Origin: Enterococcus sp. 5H
Lineage (GTDB): Bacteria > Bacillota > Bacilli > Lactobacillales > Enterococcaceae
Assembly: GCF_028128615.1 (NCBI RefSeq)
Contig: NZ_AMDP01000061.1
Location: 124,001 to 188,000 of the forward strand
Length of the DNA stretch: 64,000 bases
Direction of reading: 5' to 3'
Shown: piece after piece, positions 40,471-49,876 of the stretch
How positions within the stretch are numbered: position 1 is the stretch's first letter
How the letters are laid out: each line of letters opens with the position of its first letter
The notes under the pieces: model-generated
What the model saw: only the letters and a program-made list of their open reading frames with translations
What the model was told of the DNA's origin: nothing
Database searches by the model: none
Program-made: the position numbers and the translations under genes

Positions 40471-42122
40471 TATTTGATTACCTCCTGAGGATAAATATTA
40501 CTAAAAATTTGAAATGCGCCATCTAAGTTTTTTACAGAAAATCCATTATTTTTAAGAATTCGTTCTGCTAAATAACTGCGTTGACCACTTTGACAACTAA
40601 CAATAATTTGTTTATTTTTCGGTAATTCATCCAAACGCTCTCGTAAATCGTCTAGAGGAATATTTACTGCTTGGAGTAGCTGACCATTAGCAGTGATTTC
40701 ATTTGGGTTTCGTACATCAAGTAAAAAGGCACCTTTATCTAGCTCATCTTTTAATTCGTAATACTGAATATTTTCAGAAAAGCCTTCTATGATATTAGCA
40801 GCCGCATAACCAATCATATTAACTGGATCTTTAGCAGAGCCAAACGGTGGTGCATAGGTAAACTCCAGCTCCGGTAAATCCAATACAGTTAAATCTGCTT
40901 TGATGGCAGTTGCAATAATATCAATTCGTTTATCTACTCCATCTGCACCTATTGCTTGTGCTCCATAAATCTTTCCTGTCACCGGATGAAATAATAGCTT
41001 CATTGTAATTGACTGGCTACCCGGAAAATACCCCGCATGGTTTTTAGAAGTTGTATGAACAGCTTTATAATCTAGGCCATTATTACGCAATTGGCGTTCG
41101 CTTAGTCCTGTACTAGCAGCTTGTAAATCAAAGACTCGCACAATCGCAGTACCAATACTCCCTTGATTTTTACGATTCACGCCTGCAATAACATCTGCCA
41201 CTTGTCTGCCTTGGCGATTAGCTGGTGAAGCAAGTGAGATCAACGCTTCTTCATCAGTAATTTGCTGTTTGACTACGATAGCGTCTCCTACTGCATAAAT
41301 ATCGGGATCATTTGTTTGATACGATTGATCCACTAAAATACCCCCGCGTAATCCAGTTTCAAGTTCAGCAGCAACAGCTAAATCACTTGCTGGTTTAACC
41401 CCAATTGATAGGATTGTAAAATCACTCGTAATTGTTTCACCTGAACTTAATTCAATCGTTTTTCCAGAATCTTTAAAACTTGTTGCACCTGCTCCTGTAT
41501 AAACAGTAATACCTTTTTGCTTTAATTCCTTTTCGACAAATGCCGCCATTTCTTCATCTAACGGCGGCAATAACTGCGGCGCTGCTTCGACAATTGTTAC
41601 GTTAATGCCTAAGTGTTTTAAATTCTCAGCCATTTCAAGACCGATAAAACCTGCACCAATTACAACTGCATTTTTCGGCTGTTCATTTTTCACAGCAGCA
41701 ACAATTTTATCAACATCTGGAACATTTCTTAAAGTATAAACATTGGTTGCTTGATCTAAACCTGGAATCGCCGGAATTACTGGTTCAGCACCAGGAGATA
41801 AGATTAGTTTGTCATAGGTTAGTTGCTCTTGTTTTCCATGAGACTGTATTGTGACATGTTTACTTGCTCGATCAATTTTAATCGCTTCTGTTTCTGGATA
41901 CACATCGATGTTAAAACGTTTTTTCAGTTGTTCTGGTGTTTGTAAAATTAACTCTGAGCGCTCACTAATTTCTCCTGAAACATAGTATGGCAAACCACAA
42001 TTCGCAAATGAAACGTATGGTCCTTTTTCTAAAACAATAATCTCAATATCTTCTGACAATCTTCTAAGTCTGGTAGCAGCAGACATTCCGCCAGCGACGC
42101 CACCGATAATCACGACACGCAT
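40470..42122 (-). CDS. CoA-disulfide reductase with C-terminal rhodanese domain (CoADR-RHD)
   Basis: The 550-residue protein has the FAD motif VVIGGVAGGMSAATRLRRL, the redox Cys43 in FANCGLPYYV, the NAD motif VVIGAGFIGLEMAENL, a dimerisation domain and a C-terminal rhodanese domain with CQSGQRS. CoADR-RHD enzymes reduce CoA persulfides or polysulfides with NAD(P)H. The gene shares end bases with both neighbours, so the operon is tightly coupled. Confidence 0.92.
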   Translation of the reverse strand: MRVVIIGGVAGGMSAATRLRRLSEDIEIIVLEKGPYVSFANCGLPYYVSGEISERSELILQTPEQLKKRFNIDVYPETEAIKIDRASKHVTIQSHGKQEQLTYDKLILSPGAEPVIPAIPGLDQATNVYTLRNVPDVDKIVAAVKNEQPKNAVVIGAGFIGLEMAENLKHLGINVTIVEAAPQLLPPLDEEMAAFVEKELKQKGITVYTGAGATSFKDSGKTIELSSGETITSDFTILSIGVKPASDLAVAAELETGLRGGILVDQSYQTNDPDIYAVGDAIVVKQQITDEEALISLASPANRQGRQVADVIAGVNRKNQGSIGTAIVRVFDLQAASTGLSERQLRNNGLDYKAVHTTSKNHAGYFPGSQSITMKLLFHPVTGKIYGAQAIGADGVDKRIDIIATAIKADLTVLDLPELEFTYAPPFGSAKDPVNMIGYAAANIIEGFSENIQYYELKDELDKGAFLLDVRNPNEITANGQLLQAVNIPLDDLRERLDELPKNKQIIVSCQSGQRSYLAERILKNNGFSVKNLDGAFQIFSNIYPQEVIK

Positions 42123-42436
42123 TATAATTTTCCTCCTCTAGTTTCGCCACGCCAAGCGCTCATTCCGCCTCTGACATTAACAGCATCGATTCCTCTATTT
42201 TTTAATTGTTTGACCGCTTGTCTACTTCTCATACCTGATTGACAAATCACATAAACGGATTTATTTTCTTTTACTTTATATGATGAAATTTTGCTTAATG
42301 GCAGGTTTTTAGCGCTAGGAATATGACCAGTTGCAAACTCTGTTTTTTCACGAACATCAAGAATTTCCGGTTTCTCCCCTAACTTTAGTTCTAGCTCCTT
42401 GGTACTAATTGAATTTCCTTTAAAAAATGAAAACAT
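42122..42436 (-). CDS. Single-domain rhodanese, first gene of the persulfide operon
   Basis: The 104-residue protein begins with MFSFFKGNSISTKELE and has the active loop CQSGMRS (Cys65). The ribosome site AGGAGG precedes ATG 42436. A CstR operator lies 15 bases upstream. Confidence 0.9.
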   Translation of the reverse strand: MFSFFKGNSISTKELELKLGEKPEILDVREKTEFATGHIPSAKNLPLSKISSYKVKENKSVYVICQSGMRSRQAVKQLKNRGIDAVNVRGGMSAWRGETRGGKL

Positions 42437-42450
42437 AAGATCCTCCTTTT

Positions 42451-42466
42451 ATACCCCTATGGGTAT
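42451..42466. promoter_or_regulatory. CstR operator
   Basis: ATACCCCTATGGGTAT is an inverted repeat with the C/G tracts typical of CsoR/CstR sites. It lies between the promoter (42477-42505) and the first gene. Confidence 0.8.
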
Positions 42467-42476
42467 TTACGGATTT

Positions 42477-42505
42477 ATCTTATATGATTTTATCTAGCTT
42501 GTAAA
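42477..42505 (-). promoter_or_regulatory. Promoter of the persulfide operon
   Basis: On the minus strand TTTACA and TAAGAT are 17 bases apart, directly upstream of the CstR operator. Coordinates are accurate to a few bases. Confidence 0.55.
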
Positions 42506-42690
42506 GTAGTTTGTTTGAAAAATATGAATTTAGATCTAGACACATGCAAAATAAAAGATGCTTTCGATTTTTTTTCATCAAATTGAATTATTTCTTAAGA
42601 AAGTCCAATAATTATTAACTTAATTGGCATATTTTTGTAACATAGAACCTCTATACTATAATTATTCACAGAAAGAAAAGAGGTCTTTAC

Positions 42691-43263
42691 ATGAATCAAA
42701 GCATCCTTAAAAAGCGAAATATCCTACCTTTACTTTTGATTCTACTTCTTTCATTTGCTAGTCTTTTTCTTATTTTTACTAATAATGAAGAACAACCAAT
42801 TCAAGATGAAGCAACTGCCTATCAGCAGATTTTTATTGATCAAATAGCATCCGAAGCGAAACTTTTGCAAAAACAAACACATTTATTTGCCAGTATCACT
42901 ATTGCTCAAGCTATTTTAGAATCAGATTGGGGACGTAGTGATTTAGCGATTGAAGCAAATAATTTATTTGGAATCAAAGGAACGTATAACGACGAATCAA
43001 GCATCATGCCGACAGATGAGTTTATTGATGGCGAGCGAATTACCATTGATGATTCTTTCAAAAAATATGGAACAATCCAAGAATCAATGGTTGACCATAT
43101 CGAATTTTTAAAGGGCGGTTCTTACGATGCAATTGAAACTAGTAAGAATTATAAGGAAGCGGCTATTGCTTTACAAAATGGCGGCTATGCAACAGACCCA
43201 GATTATGCTGCAAAATTGATTGAATTGATTGAGGAATTCAAATTAAATAAATATGATTCATAA
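42691..43263 (+). CDS. Membrane-anchored glucosaminidase (GH73)
   Basis: The 190-residue protein has an N-terminal signal anchor (ILPLLLILLLSFASLFLIF) and a catalytic domain with SITIAQAILESDWGRSDLA, where Glu77 is the catalytic acid. The rest is the GH73/glucosaminidase block (NNLFGIKGTY, YGTIQESMVDHIEFL, GGYATDPDYAAKLIELI). It would cut the GlcNAc-MurNAc glycan during growth or division. There is no cell-wall-binding domain, so it acts near the membrane. A promoter TTGTAA-N16-TATAAT lies at 42637-42664. Confidence 0.88.
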   Translation: MNQSILKKRNILPLLLILLLSFASLFLIFTNNEEQPIQDEATAYQQIFIDQIASEAKLLQKQTHLFASITIAQAILESDWGRSDLAIEANNLFGIKGTYNDESSIMPTDEFIDGERITIDDSFKKYGTIQESMVDHIEFLKGGSYDAIETSKNYKEAAIALQNGGYATDPDYAAKLIELIEEFKLNKYDS

Positions 43264-43316
43264 TCAGCAAAATTGAAATTATACTTATGTTTCTCGTTTT
43301 GGAAAGGCTTATTTTT

Positions 43317-43943
43317 ATGAATAAACTATACTGGGTTTTATATGACAGCGGAATTGGACTTCTCAGAAATAAAAAAGCTACTTTCGTTAAAGGAATTTTT
43401 ACTTGTCTCTATTTTTTTATCTTAACGATATTAGTTCATGCTTAGCTTATTTCAAGTCGACTTGCCAACATTGAAAAGCAAAAAGTAATTGAAGAAAATA
43501 ATACTTTAGATACCTTACTTCAAACAAATGCGAATGAACATTTAATCACGCTTTTACTTAGCATGAAAACAGCTTTGGCTGTTTTTAGCCTAGGCTTACT
43601 TTTTTTCGGAATTTTTTATCTTACTATTCATTTTCAACGCATTTTATTGTTGGATAAAAGAGAATTAATGATAAAAAAATTGCTAGGCAGTTCCGCCAGA
43701 AGAGTAACCAGTGAGTTTTTTACCGAATCGCTGTTGGCTGTTTTACCAAGTGCTCTTTTGGGCATTATCTTGGCGGAGTTCTCTTATCTTACAATTACTC
43801 AATCCCTTTATTCTTGGCTGACAGCTACTTTTTATTCAACTAGTTATTTTATTTTACATGTGGATCTTCCTTTAATTGGAATATTTGTCTGTTTAGTTAC
43901 TTGTCAATTTCTTTATTTTAATCAAAAAATTACGAATCTCTAA
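43317..43943 (+). pseudogene. FtsX-like permease gene interrupted by an in-frame amber stop
   Basis: One frame runs from ATG 43317 to the stop at 43943 (208 codons) with a single TAG at 43443-43445, after ...LTILVHA. Past the stop the frame continues with helices and the FtsX-like block RELMIKKLLGSSARRVTSEFFTESLLAVLPSALLGIIL. The length is already shorter than usual MacB/FtsX permeases. It stands just before a two-component system, as bacitracin/peptide-sensing ABC permeases often do. A start at ATG 43563 without a ribosome site is the only way to get a product. Confidence 0.75.
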
Positions 43944-43958
43944 AAGGAGTCAAGAATC

Positions 43959-44603
43959 GTGAATATTTTAGTTGCCGATGATAGTCCTGAAATGGTCCAA
44001 ATTTTACAAGCCTATTTAAAAAAAGCTGGTTTTACCGTTTTTACAGCGCTGGATGGTGAAGCTGCCTTAGATCTTTTTTATCAGGAAAAATTAGATCTAG
44101 CAATTATCGACTGGATGATGCCGAAAATCGACGGCATTGAGGTTATTCAAACGATCAAAGCTGAAAGTTCGCTAAAAATCTTAATGTTAACTGCTAAATC
44201 AACTGGAGAAGATGAATTCCTGTCATTATCCAGCGGTGCAGATGATTTTATTACTAAACCGTTTCACCCACAAGTTTTACTATTACGTATCAAAAAATTA
44301 CTAGGTATCACTGAGGCTATCACTATCCAAAATTTGGTTGTTGATCCAGCAAACTTAAAAGTCTGGAAAGGTGAGCAAGTTTTAGCTTTAACCAAAATAG
44401 AAAGTGATTTGTTGATGATGTTAATTAAAAATCGCGGACATATTCTCACTCGTGAACAGCTATTAATTGGCGTTTGGGGAATGAACTATGATGGTGTTGC
44501 CCGTACAGTAGACACCCATATCAGAAGGCTGCGGGAAAAAATTGGCGATGAAATCATCACCACCAAAAGAGGAGTTGGTTATCTCATTGAAAAAGAAAAC
44601 TAG
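43959..44603 (+). CDS. OmpR-family response regulator
   Basis: The protein has 214 residues from GTG 43959 (AAGGAG). The receiver domain has the acidic pair in VADDS and the phospho-Asp in AIIDWMMPKIDG, and Lys in TKPFHPQ. The C-terminal winged helix (LTREQLLIGVWGMNYDGVARTVDTHIRRLREKIG) binds DNA. Paired with the kinase that follows. Confidence 0.93.
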   Translation: MNILVADDSPEMVQILQAYLKKAGFTVFTALDGEAALDLFYQEKLDLAIIDWMMPKIDGIEVIQTIKAESSLKILMLTAKSTGEDEFLSLSSGADDFITKPFHPQVLLLRIKKLLGITEAITIQNLVVDPANLKVWKGEQVLALTKIESDLLMMLIKNRGHILTREQLLIGVWGMNYDGVARTVDTHIRRLREKIGDEIITTKRGVGYLIEKEN

Positions 44604-46002
44604 AAGAATCAGTACAACACTTACGCTAACATTCAGCAGTATTATAGTAATTAGCTTTTTGGTGATGTTTATTTTAAATACATTGATTGTTCCTTACTAT
44701 TATCATGCGAAAATGGCAGGTAAAGTCACTGAGGTCATGGATTCTCTTCAACAATTACCCACTAAAGAACGTAGTGAAAAACAATTAGAACATCTCGAAA
44801 CTAAATATCAAGTAACGATCCTCACCCATACATTAGACGGCACCTCTCTTGATGATTTTAACGAAGACTTAAATTTACAACTTAATCGGAAACGAGTAGC
44901 ACTAAACCGCTTTTGGATTACACAAGAAACGTTAGATCAATTAACTGAAAACTCACAACAAGTTCAACGAAATTTTGATCAGGGAAAACAAAAATCCAGC
45001 TTCTTGGTTGAAATGCAAGTGCTTGATAATACATTTTACTTAGTTGGGATTTCGACAGTTAACTTCTCTGAAACGGCTGCACTTATCAATACGTTTAATT
45101 CAATCTCATTGGGTGTTACGCTACTATTGATTATAATTTTGATTTATATTTCCGTTCGAAAAATTACTGATCCCTTAGTTCATTTAAAAAAAGTAGCGGA
45201 AGAAATTACCGCACTAACATTTGTAACCACTGAAGAAATACCTTCTAACGAAATCGGTGAACTAGCCATTAGTATTAATAAAATGAGTACTGCTTTAGCA
45301 GCTTACCAAAAGAATTTACTCGCCAAAAATAAGCAATTAAAACAATTTACAGCTGATCTAACGCATGAACTGAAAACTCCTATCGCTTTGATTAAAGCCT
45401 ATGGTACGGGGATTGAAGATGATTTAGACGACGGTACTTATCTAGATGTTATTTTACAGCAAACCCAACGCTTAAATGAAATCGTCGATCAAATGCTTGA
45501 TTATGCAAAATTAGAACAGCAGCAATCCATTGCAAAAGTACCCGTATTACTCACTGATATATGGCAACAAACCGTTACCGAGCTAACACCAACAATGGAA
45601 AAAGAAACAATTTTATTATTAGAAGCCTCTACCGATACACCTCCTTCATTAATCGAAGCTGATCCGATCTTAATTAAACGGGTTTTTGATAATTTACTAA
45701 CCAACAGTATTAAGTACACGACAGATAAAGAAATACAAATTAGTTGGCGGGAAACTGAAGATTTTGTTGAATTTTCAATTAGTAATCAAACCACCTTACC
45801 TGCTGATTTTGATGTTGCAAAATTATGGGAAGCTTTTTATGTACATGAAAAATCACGAAACAAGTCATTATCCGGAACGGGTTTAGGTTTATCTATTGTT
45901 CAATCAATTATGTTGGAACAAGGCTTTGAAATCGAAGCAAGATTGGTACATCAGACATTAATCTTTAACTTACATTTCTATAAAAACGAACAAATGAGCT
46001 AA
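44587..46002 (+). CDS. Sensor histidine kinase
   Basis: The kinase starts most likely at TTG 44587, inside the 3' end of the regulator gene (the frame is open to 44542); about 471 residues. There are two membrane helices with a 110-residue extracellular loop between them and a HAMP domain (ISVRKITDPLVHLKKVAEEI). The H-box is LTHELKTPIALI, followed by the N-box NLLTNSIKYT and G-box GTGLGLSIV. The large loop argues for sensing an extracellular ligand. Signal unknown. Confidence 0.9.
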   Translation: MKKKTRRISTTLTLTFSSIIVISFLVMFILNTLIVPYYYHAKMAGKVTEVMDSLQQLPTKERSEKQLEHLETKYQVTILTHTLDGTSLDDFNEDLNLQLNRKRVALNRFWITQETLDQLTENSQQVQRNFDQGKQKSSFLVEMQVLDNTFYLVGISTVNFSETAALINTFNSISLGVTLLLIIILIYISVRKITDPLVHLKKVAEEITALTFVTTEEIPSNEIGELAISINKMSTALAAYQKNLLAKNKQLKQFTADLTHELKTPIALIKAYGTGIEDDLDDGTYLDVILQQTQRLNEIVDQMLDYAKLEQQQSIAKVPVLLTDIWQQTVTELTPTMEKETILLLEASTDTPPSLIEADPILIKRVFDNLLTNSIKYTTDKEIQISWRETEDFVEFSISNQTTLPADFDVAKLWEAFYVHEKSRNKSLSGTGLGLSIVQSIMLEQGFEIEARLVHQTLIFNLHFYKNEQMS

Positions 46003-46044
46003 GGTAAAAGTATTTATTTTCCCTAGCTACTTATTCAAATTCAA

Positions 46045-46088
46045 AATGTGGAGCAAAACTAAAAACTAGTTTTGCTCCACATTTTTTT
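46045..46088. terminator. Terminator palindrome, repeat-family type
   Basis: ATGTGGAGCAAAACTA and TAGTTTTGCTCCACAT pair over 16 bp, followed by TTTTTTT on the plus strand. It closes the two-component operon. The stem matches the first module of the dispersed repeat. Confidence 0.85.
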
Positions 46089-46116
46089 CTCATGATTTAA
46101 GAATTCGCCATTTTAT

Positions 46117-46136
46117 TGTAACACTGGCTTGTTACA
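46117..46136. promoter_or_regulatory. Dyad TGTAAC-N8-GTTACA upstream of the lipoprotein gene
   Basis: Six-base perfect arms lie 50 bases before the ATG of the gene at 46186 and directly after the two-component terminator. It may be an operator for the neighbouring response regulator. No function is proven. Confidence 0.4.
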
Positions 46137-46185
46137 CTCCTTAAGGATTCAAACGAACCACACTTAATCAACTTAGGAGGAAATA

Positions 46186-48519
46186 ATGAAAAAATTATCG
46201 ATTTATTTAAGTTTAACGGCACTTACCTTATCATTAGCTGCCTGCAGTTTCAACAAAACGAAAGCTAGTACAGAAACAGAAAAATTAGTTACTAACAAGG
46301 AAATCGAAAAAAATAAGACCTACGCTAAAACAGATTTTTCCTTTGACGTAGATCCAAAAACGTTTACTTTAACGATTACTGAAAATGGTGAACAAGCCGA
46401 AATAGCTAAACCTCAGGCTATCAGAAATGTCACTGATTTAAAGAAAAGTAAAGAACAAGTAAGTTGGACTTATCCCGATGAGCAATTAAACGTTACTGTA
46501 AAAAAAGAACAAAATCATCTGGCAGTTTCGCTTACTAGTTTGTCTAATGAAGATACCGATTTTTCATGGCCAACCATGGATGCAAAAAATTATGTTTTGC
46601 CAATTGCCGAAGGAAAAACGATTCCCAACGATCAAAAAGACTGGCTTTCTTATTTTAAACAAAATGAGGAATTATCTATGAGCGAGGCTTTTTCAATGAG
46701 CTTTTTTACAACAAATCAAGAAACATTTGCAACAACCTTCGTTATGGATAATACGTTTAATAGCGATCTATTAACTACAACAGAACCACATTTAACGTTG
46801 GCGGCGAATCATCACTTTATTGGTTTTGATAAAAATAAGAAACTGAATTATCGAGTATATGTGACGGAAAATGATCCAGTAGCCATCGCTAAAACCTATC
46901 AGATGGACCGCATTAACTCAGGTGAATTTAAAACATTGGACGAAAAAGAAAAAACAAATCCAGAAATCAAAAAAATGCGTGGTGCTCTCCAAATCTACTA
47001 TTGGAATAGTCGAATTTTAACGTCTGAAGATATTAATTGGAGTAAACTCCCAGAAAAAGTTGATGAGCCGATTTTTGGTTGGATCTCTGAACTTTTAGAG
47101 CAATACGGAGAAGATGGTTCCACTGAATACTTAAATGCTTTAGCAGCTTTTAAAAATAATGAAGGATATAAATATGAAAAAAATACCTTCTTAACTTCGC
47201 TAAATTATGTATTGTTGTATCCTCAATTTTATACGAAAGAAATTTTCCAAAATCCAGATGATACCGCGCAACAGTTACTTAGTAAAGGTCTTGACCAACT
47301 TAGTGAACAAGAGCGCTATACGCTGAACAAGCATCTACTCGCTGGTGTTCTTAATGAGCTAACACCGCCAGTCGATCAATGGGGCACAGCCGTTGCTGAT
47401 GTATTTACCGATATGAAAAATTCTGGAGTTGAGAACGCTTGGATTGGTTTACCTAATTGGGCTAATGGTTTAATGAATCCAACTATGGTGAAAACAGCAG
47501 CAGATCAAGGCTATTTAATTGGACCTTACGATTCTTATCAATCAATTCAGGAAAATGCCAGCATTGATTGGAATACCGCTTCTTTTCCCAATCCAGATCT
47601 CTATGAACAAGCAACTGTTACAAAGAAAAATGGTGAAAAAGTAGCTGGTTTTTTAGGTAAAGGGCGAAAACTAAATCCCACCCTAATTTTTCCTGATGTT
47701 GAAGAACGGTTCAATGGCATTACACAAGATAAGATCCCTTTTAATTCATGGTTTTTAGACACAGATGCTGCCGGTGAAATTTATAACGACTATAGCCCTG
47801 AGCATTTAACGACCCAAACTGAAGATGTGGCTGGACGTTTGAAACGAATGAATTTCTTTAATGAAAAAGGGCTGGTTGTCGGTTCTGAAGGCGGTAATGA
47901 TTTTGCTGCAAAGGATATGGTTTTCGCACACGGCATTGAAACACCTGTCATTATGTGGTCTGATCCTGATATGCGTGAAAATAAAGAAAGTGAATACTAC
48001 GTTGGCAGCTATGCCGCGCTAGATGGCGGTATTCCTTCAAAATATCAAAAAGCGGTTCCCATAAAAGAAGAATACAAAGCCATTTATACTGATCCGGTTT
48101 ATTCTATCCCACTTTATAAACTAGTATATAATCGTTCTGTGATTACTTCTCATCAATGGGAATGGGATAGTTATAAAATCAAAGGACAAGTTGGTGAACG
48201 ACGGATGAAAGAATATTTGTACAATACTCCGCCAATGATCCATTTAGATCAAGCATCGTGGCAAGAACATAAAAAAGATATTTCAGACAATGCTAAAATT
48301 TGGAGTCCTTTCCAAAAAGCTGCACTTCAACATGAAATGACAGATTTTAAAATTTTAACAGATGATCGACTTGTTCAAAAAACTGAATTTGGTGATAACC
48401 TAACTGTAATTGCCAATTTCTCTGAGAAAGATTTTGAATCTGATAACTTTAACGTTGCTGCTCATACAGCAGTCATTATTAATGATGGCAAAGAAACAAT
48501 GATCCAAACTGAAGAATGA
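46186..48519 (+). CDS. Large surface lipoprotein, probable glycoside hydrolase-like
   Basis: The 777-residue protein has a lipoprotein signal peptide with lipobox LAAC (LTALTLSLAACSF), then a beta-rich N-terminal domain (about 40-260), a (beta/alpha)8-like middle with acidic/aromatic motifs (WIGLPNWANGLMNP, FNSWFLDTDAAGEIYNDY, VGSEGGNDFAAKD) and a C-terminal beta domain. The Asp in FLDTDAAG and the Glu in VGSEGG look like catalytic acids of a retaining glycosidase. I think of GH101/DUF5696-like families but cannot name one with certainty. Ribosome site AGGAGG. It may be a target of the two-component system upstream. Confidence 0.7.
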   Translation: MKKLSIYLSLTALTLSLAACSFNKTKASTETEKLVTNKEIEKNKTYAKTDFSFDVDPKTFTLTITENGEQAEIAKPQAIRNVTDLKKSKEQVSWTYPDEQLNVTVKKEQNHLAVSLTSLSNEDTDFSWPTMDAKNYVLPIAEGKTIPNDQKDWLSYFKQNEELSMSEAFSMSFFTTNQETFATTFVMDNTFNSDLLTTTEPHLTLAANHHFIGFDKNKKLNYRVYVTENDPVAIAKTYQMDRINSGEFKTLDEKEKTNPEIKKMRGALQIYYWNSRILTSEDINWSKLPEKVDEPIFGWISELLEQYGEDGSTEYLNALAAFKNNEGYKYEKNTFLTSLNYVLLYPQFYTKEIFQNPDDTAQQLLSKGLDQLSEQERYTLNKHLLAGVLNELTPPVDQWGTAVADVFTDMKNSGVENAWIGLPNWANGLMNPTMVKTAADQGYLIGPYDSYQSIQENASIDWNTASFPNPDLYEQATVTKKNGEKVAGFLGKGRKLNPTLIFPDVEERFNGITQDKIPFNSWFLDTDAAGEIYNDYSPEHLTTQTEDVAGRLKRMNFFNEKGLVVGSEGGNDFAAKDMVFAHGIETPVIMWSDPDMRENKESEYYVGSYAALDGGIPSKYQKAVPIKEEYKAIYTDPVYSIPLYKLVYNRSVITSHQWEWDSYKIKGQVGERRMKEYLYNTPPMIHLDQASWQEHKKDISDNAKIWSPFQKAALQHEMTDFKILTDDRLVQKTEFGDNLTVIANFSEKDFESDNFNVAAHTAVIINDGKETMIQTEE

Positions 48520-48551
48520 TTAATAAAATAAAGCACAGCCAAAATGAGATT

Positions 48552-48760
48552 GTGACAAAAGTCGTTTAAACTTGAGCACTCGGACAAAAAACCGCCCAAT
48601 GCGTTTTTTTCATTGGGCGGGTTTTAAAATTGTCGAAGCCTTCAATTCTTAGAGCTTTAACTCTTAGAATTTGATGTGATCGAAACGAAGTGTAGTAGTT
48701 GCTTCTGATTTCGCCGTTTATTAGGGTCTCTTTAGTTTTGTCCCGCACACGTCCCAGTCA
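48552..48760. repeat. Dispersed intergenic repeat, inverted copy
   Basis: It begins GTGACAAAAGTCGTTTAAACTTGAGCA like the copy at 9769, carries a terminator (48592-48624), then TTGTCGAAGCCTTCAATTCTTAGAGC and CGTTTATTAGG, which are reverse complements of blocks in the 11439 and 55908 copies. Confidence 0.7.
48592..48624 (+). terminator. Terminator inside repeat copy
   Basis: CCGCCCAATG and CATTGGGCGG form a 10-bp stem followed by GTTTT. It serves the lipoprotein gene. Confidence 0.75.
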
Positions 48761-48766
48761 CTCTTT

Positions 48767-49849
48767 TTAATTATTTAGCTTAAAAGTCATTTCAACAGGA
48801 TTATGATCTGAATAGTTAAAGTCTTCATCGAGTACTTTACCGCTAATGTTTTCCACGTTATCTGAAATGATAAAACCATCAATCAATGCCACAAAGGACT
48901 CACCTTTTTTATACGGTTTATCTAAGTTGCGTACAGAAGGTACTGGTGTTGTGGTTTCTGTTAAAGTTGCTACTTGTAAATTTTTTGGTAATTCATTTTT
49001 CGGAAAAGGCTGCAGCCACGTGTACTCTTCATCAGAATTATTTTGGAAAATTTCTGTTGAGGTTTCAAGTAGATCATGGTTAAAATCACCGCCACAAATC
49101 ACATAATTACCTTTTTTATATTCAGCTTCCATATGATCGAATAATTTATGGAGCTGGTCTTTTTGAATCTTTTCGTCTTTAATATACGCAGATAAATGAA
49201 CATTATACAGCATTAAAAATTTTCCGTCTTCGACTGGAATTTTCGAAACTGTAAATGCGCGGTCTAAATCGAAAAATTTATTAAAATTTGTTTCGATAGG
49301 CAAACTGTATCGAGTGCTAGACTCTATCTCTACGTTACTCAAACTTAGCAACCCCGATTTTGATTTTCCTATTGGGTCAAAAACTGGGTACATCAGAAAG
49401 GCTGAATCATAGTTAGTTGCACTAATGCTTGAATATCCCGTAAAACTTTGGCTAATTTGGGCAATTTCATTCACACCATAACTCCGAGTCGCTTTTTCAT
49501 CTACTTCCTGAAATAAAGCAAAATCCGGGTCCATTCGTTTTGTCGTATCGATGACACCAGAAATATTCTCAATCACACTTTTCCGACTCTCTGCTTTTGA
49601 TTGTTTACCTCCATCCATAAAAAAAGTATACTCTGGTGTGTAAGAACCATAACCAATATTAAAGGTAGTAATAGTATATTCTTTATTTATTTCAGCCTGT
49701 TTTACTTGAGCTTTTTGAGTAACTTCAAGCGGAAGGTCATCAGCAATTCTGGAATAACTAACATAAGCATAACCAACATAAACTAAAATAATTGTAATAA
49801 CAGCTATTAAACATCCTAAAAATATTTTGACACTTTTTCTCAATTTCAT
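48767..49849 (-). CDS. Endonuclease/exonuclease/phosphatase (EEP) family protein, membrane-anchored
   Basis: The 360-residue protein has an N-terminal helix (VKIFLGCLIAVITIILVYVGYAYV). The EEP core shows TFNIGYGSY, FQEVDEKATR (metal-binding Glu), GGDFNHDLL (Asp, Asn) and SDHNPVEMTF (Asp, His). The active site lies outside the membrane by topology, so substrates could be extracellular DNA, sphingomyelin-type lipids or phosphorylated compounds. I cannot choose among them. Confidence 0.85.
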   Translation of the reverse strand: MKLRKSVKIFLGCLIAVITIILVYVGYAYVSYSRIADDLPLEVTQKAQVKQAEINKEYTITTFNIGYGSYTPEYTFFMDGGKQSKAESRKSVIENISGVIDTTKRMDPDFALFQEVDEKATRSYGVNEIAQISQSFTGYSSISATNYDSAFLMYPVFDPIGKSKSGLLSLSNVEIESSTRYSLPIETNFNKFFDLDRAFTVSKIPVEDGKFLMLYNVHLSAYIKDEKIQKDQLHKLFDHMEAEYKKGNYVICGGDFNHDLLETSTEIFQNNSDEEYTWLQPFPKNELPKNLQVATLTETTTPVPSVRNLDKPYKKGESFVALIDGFIISDNVENISGKVLDEDFNYSDHNPVEMTFKLNN

Positions 49850-49876
49850 TTATTTCCTCTACTTTCACTATATGCA

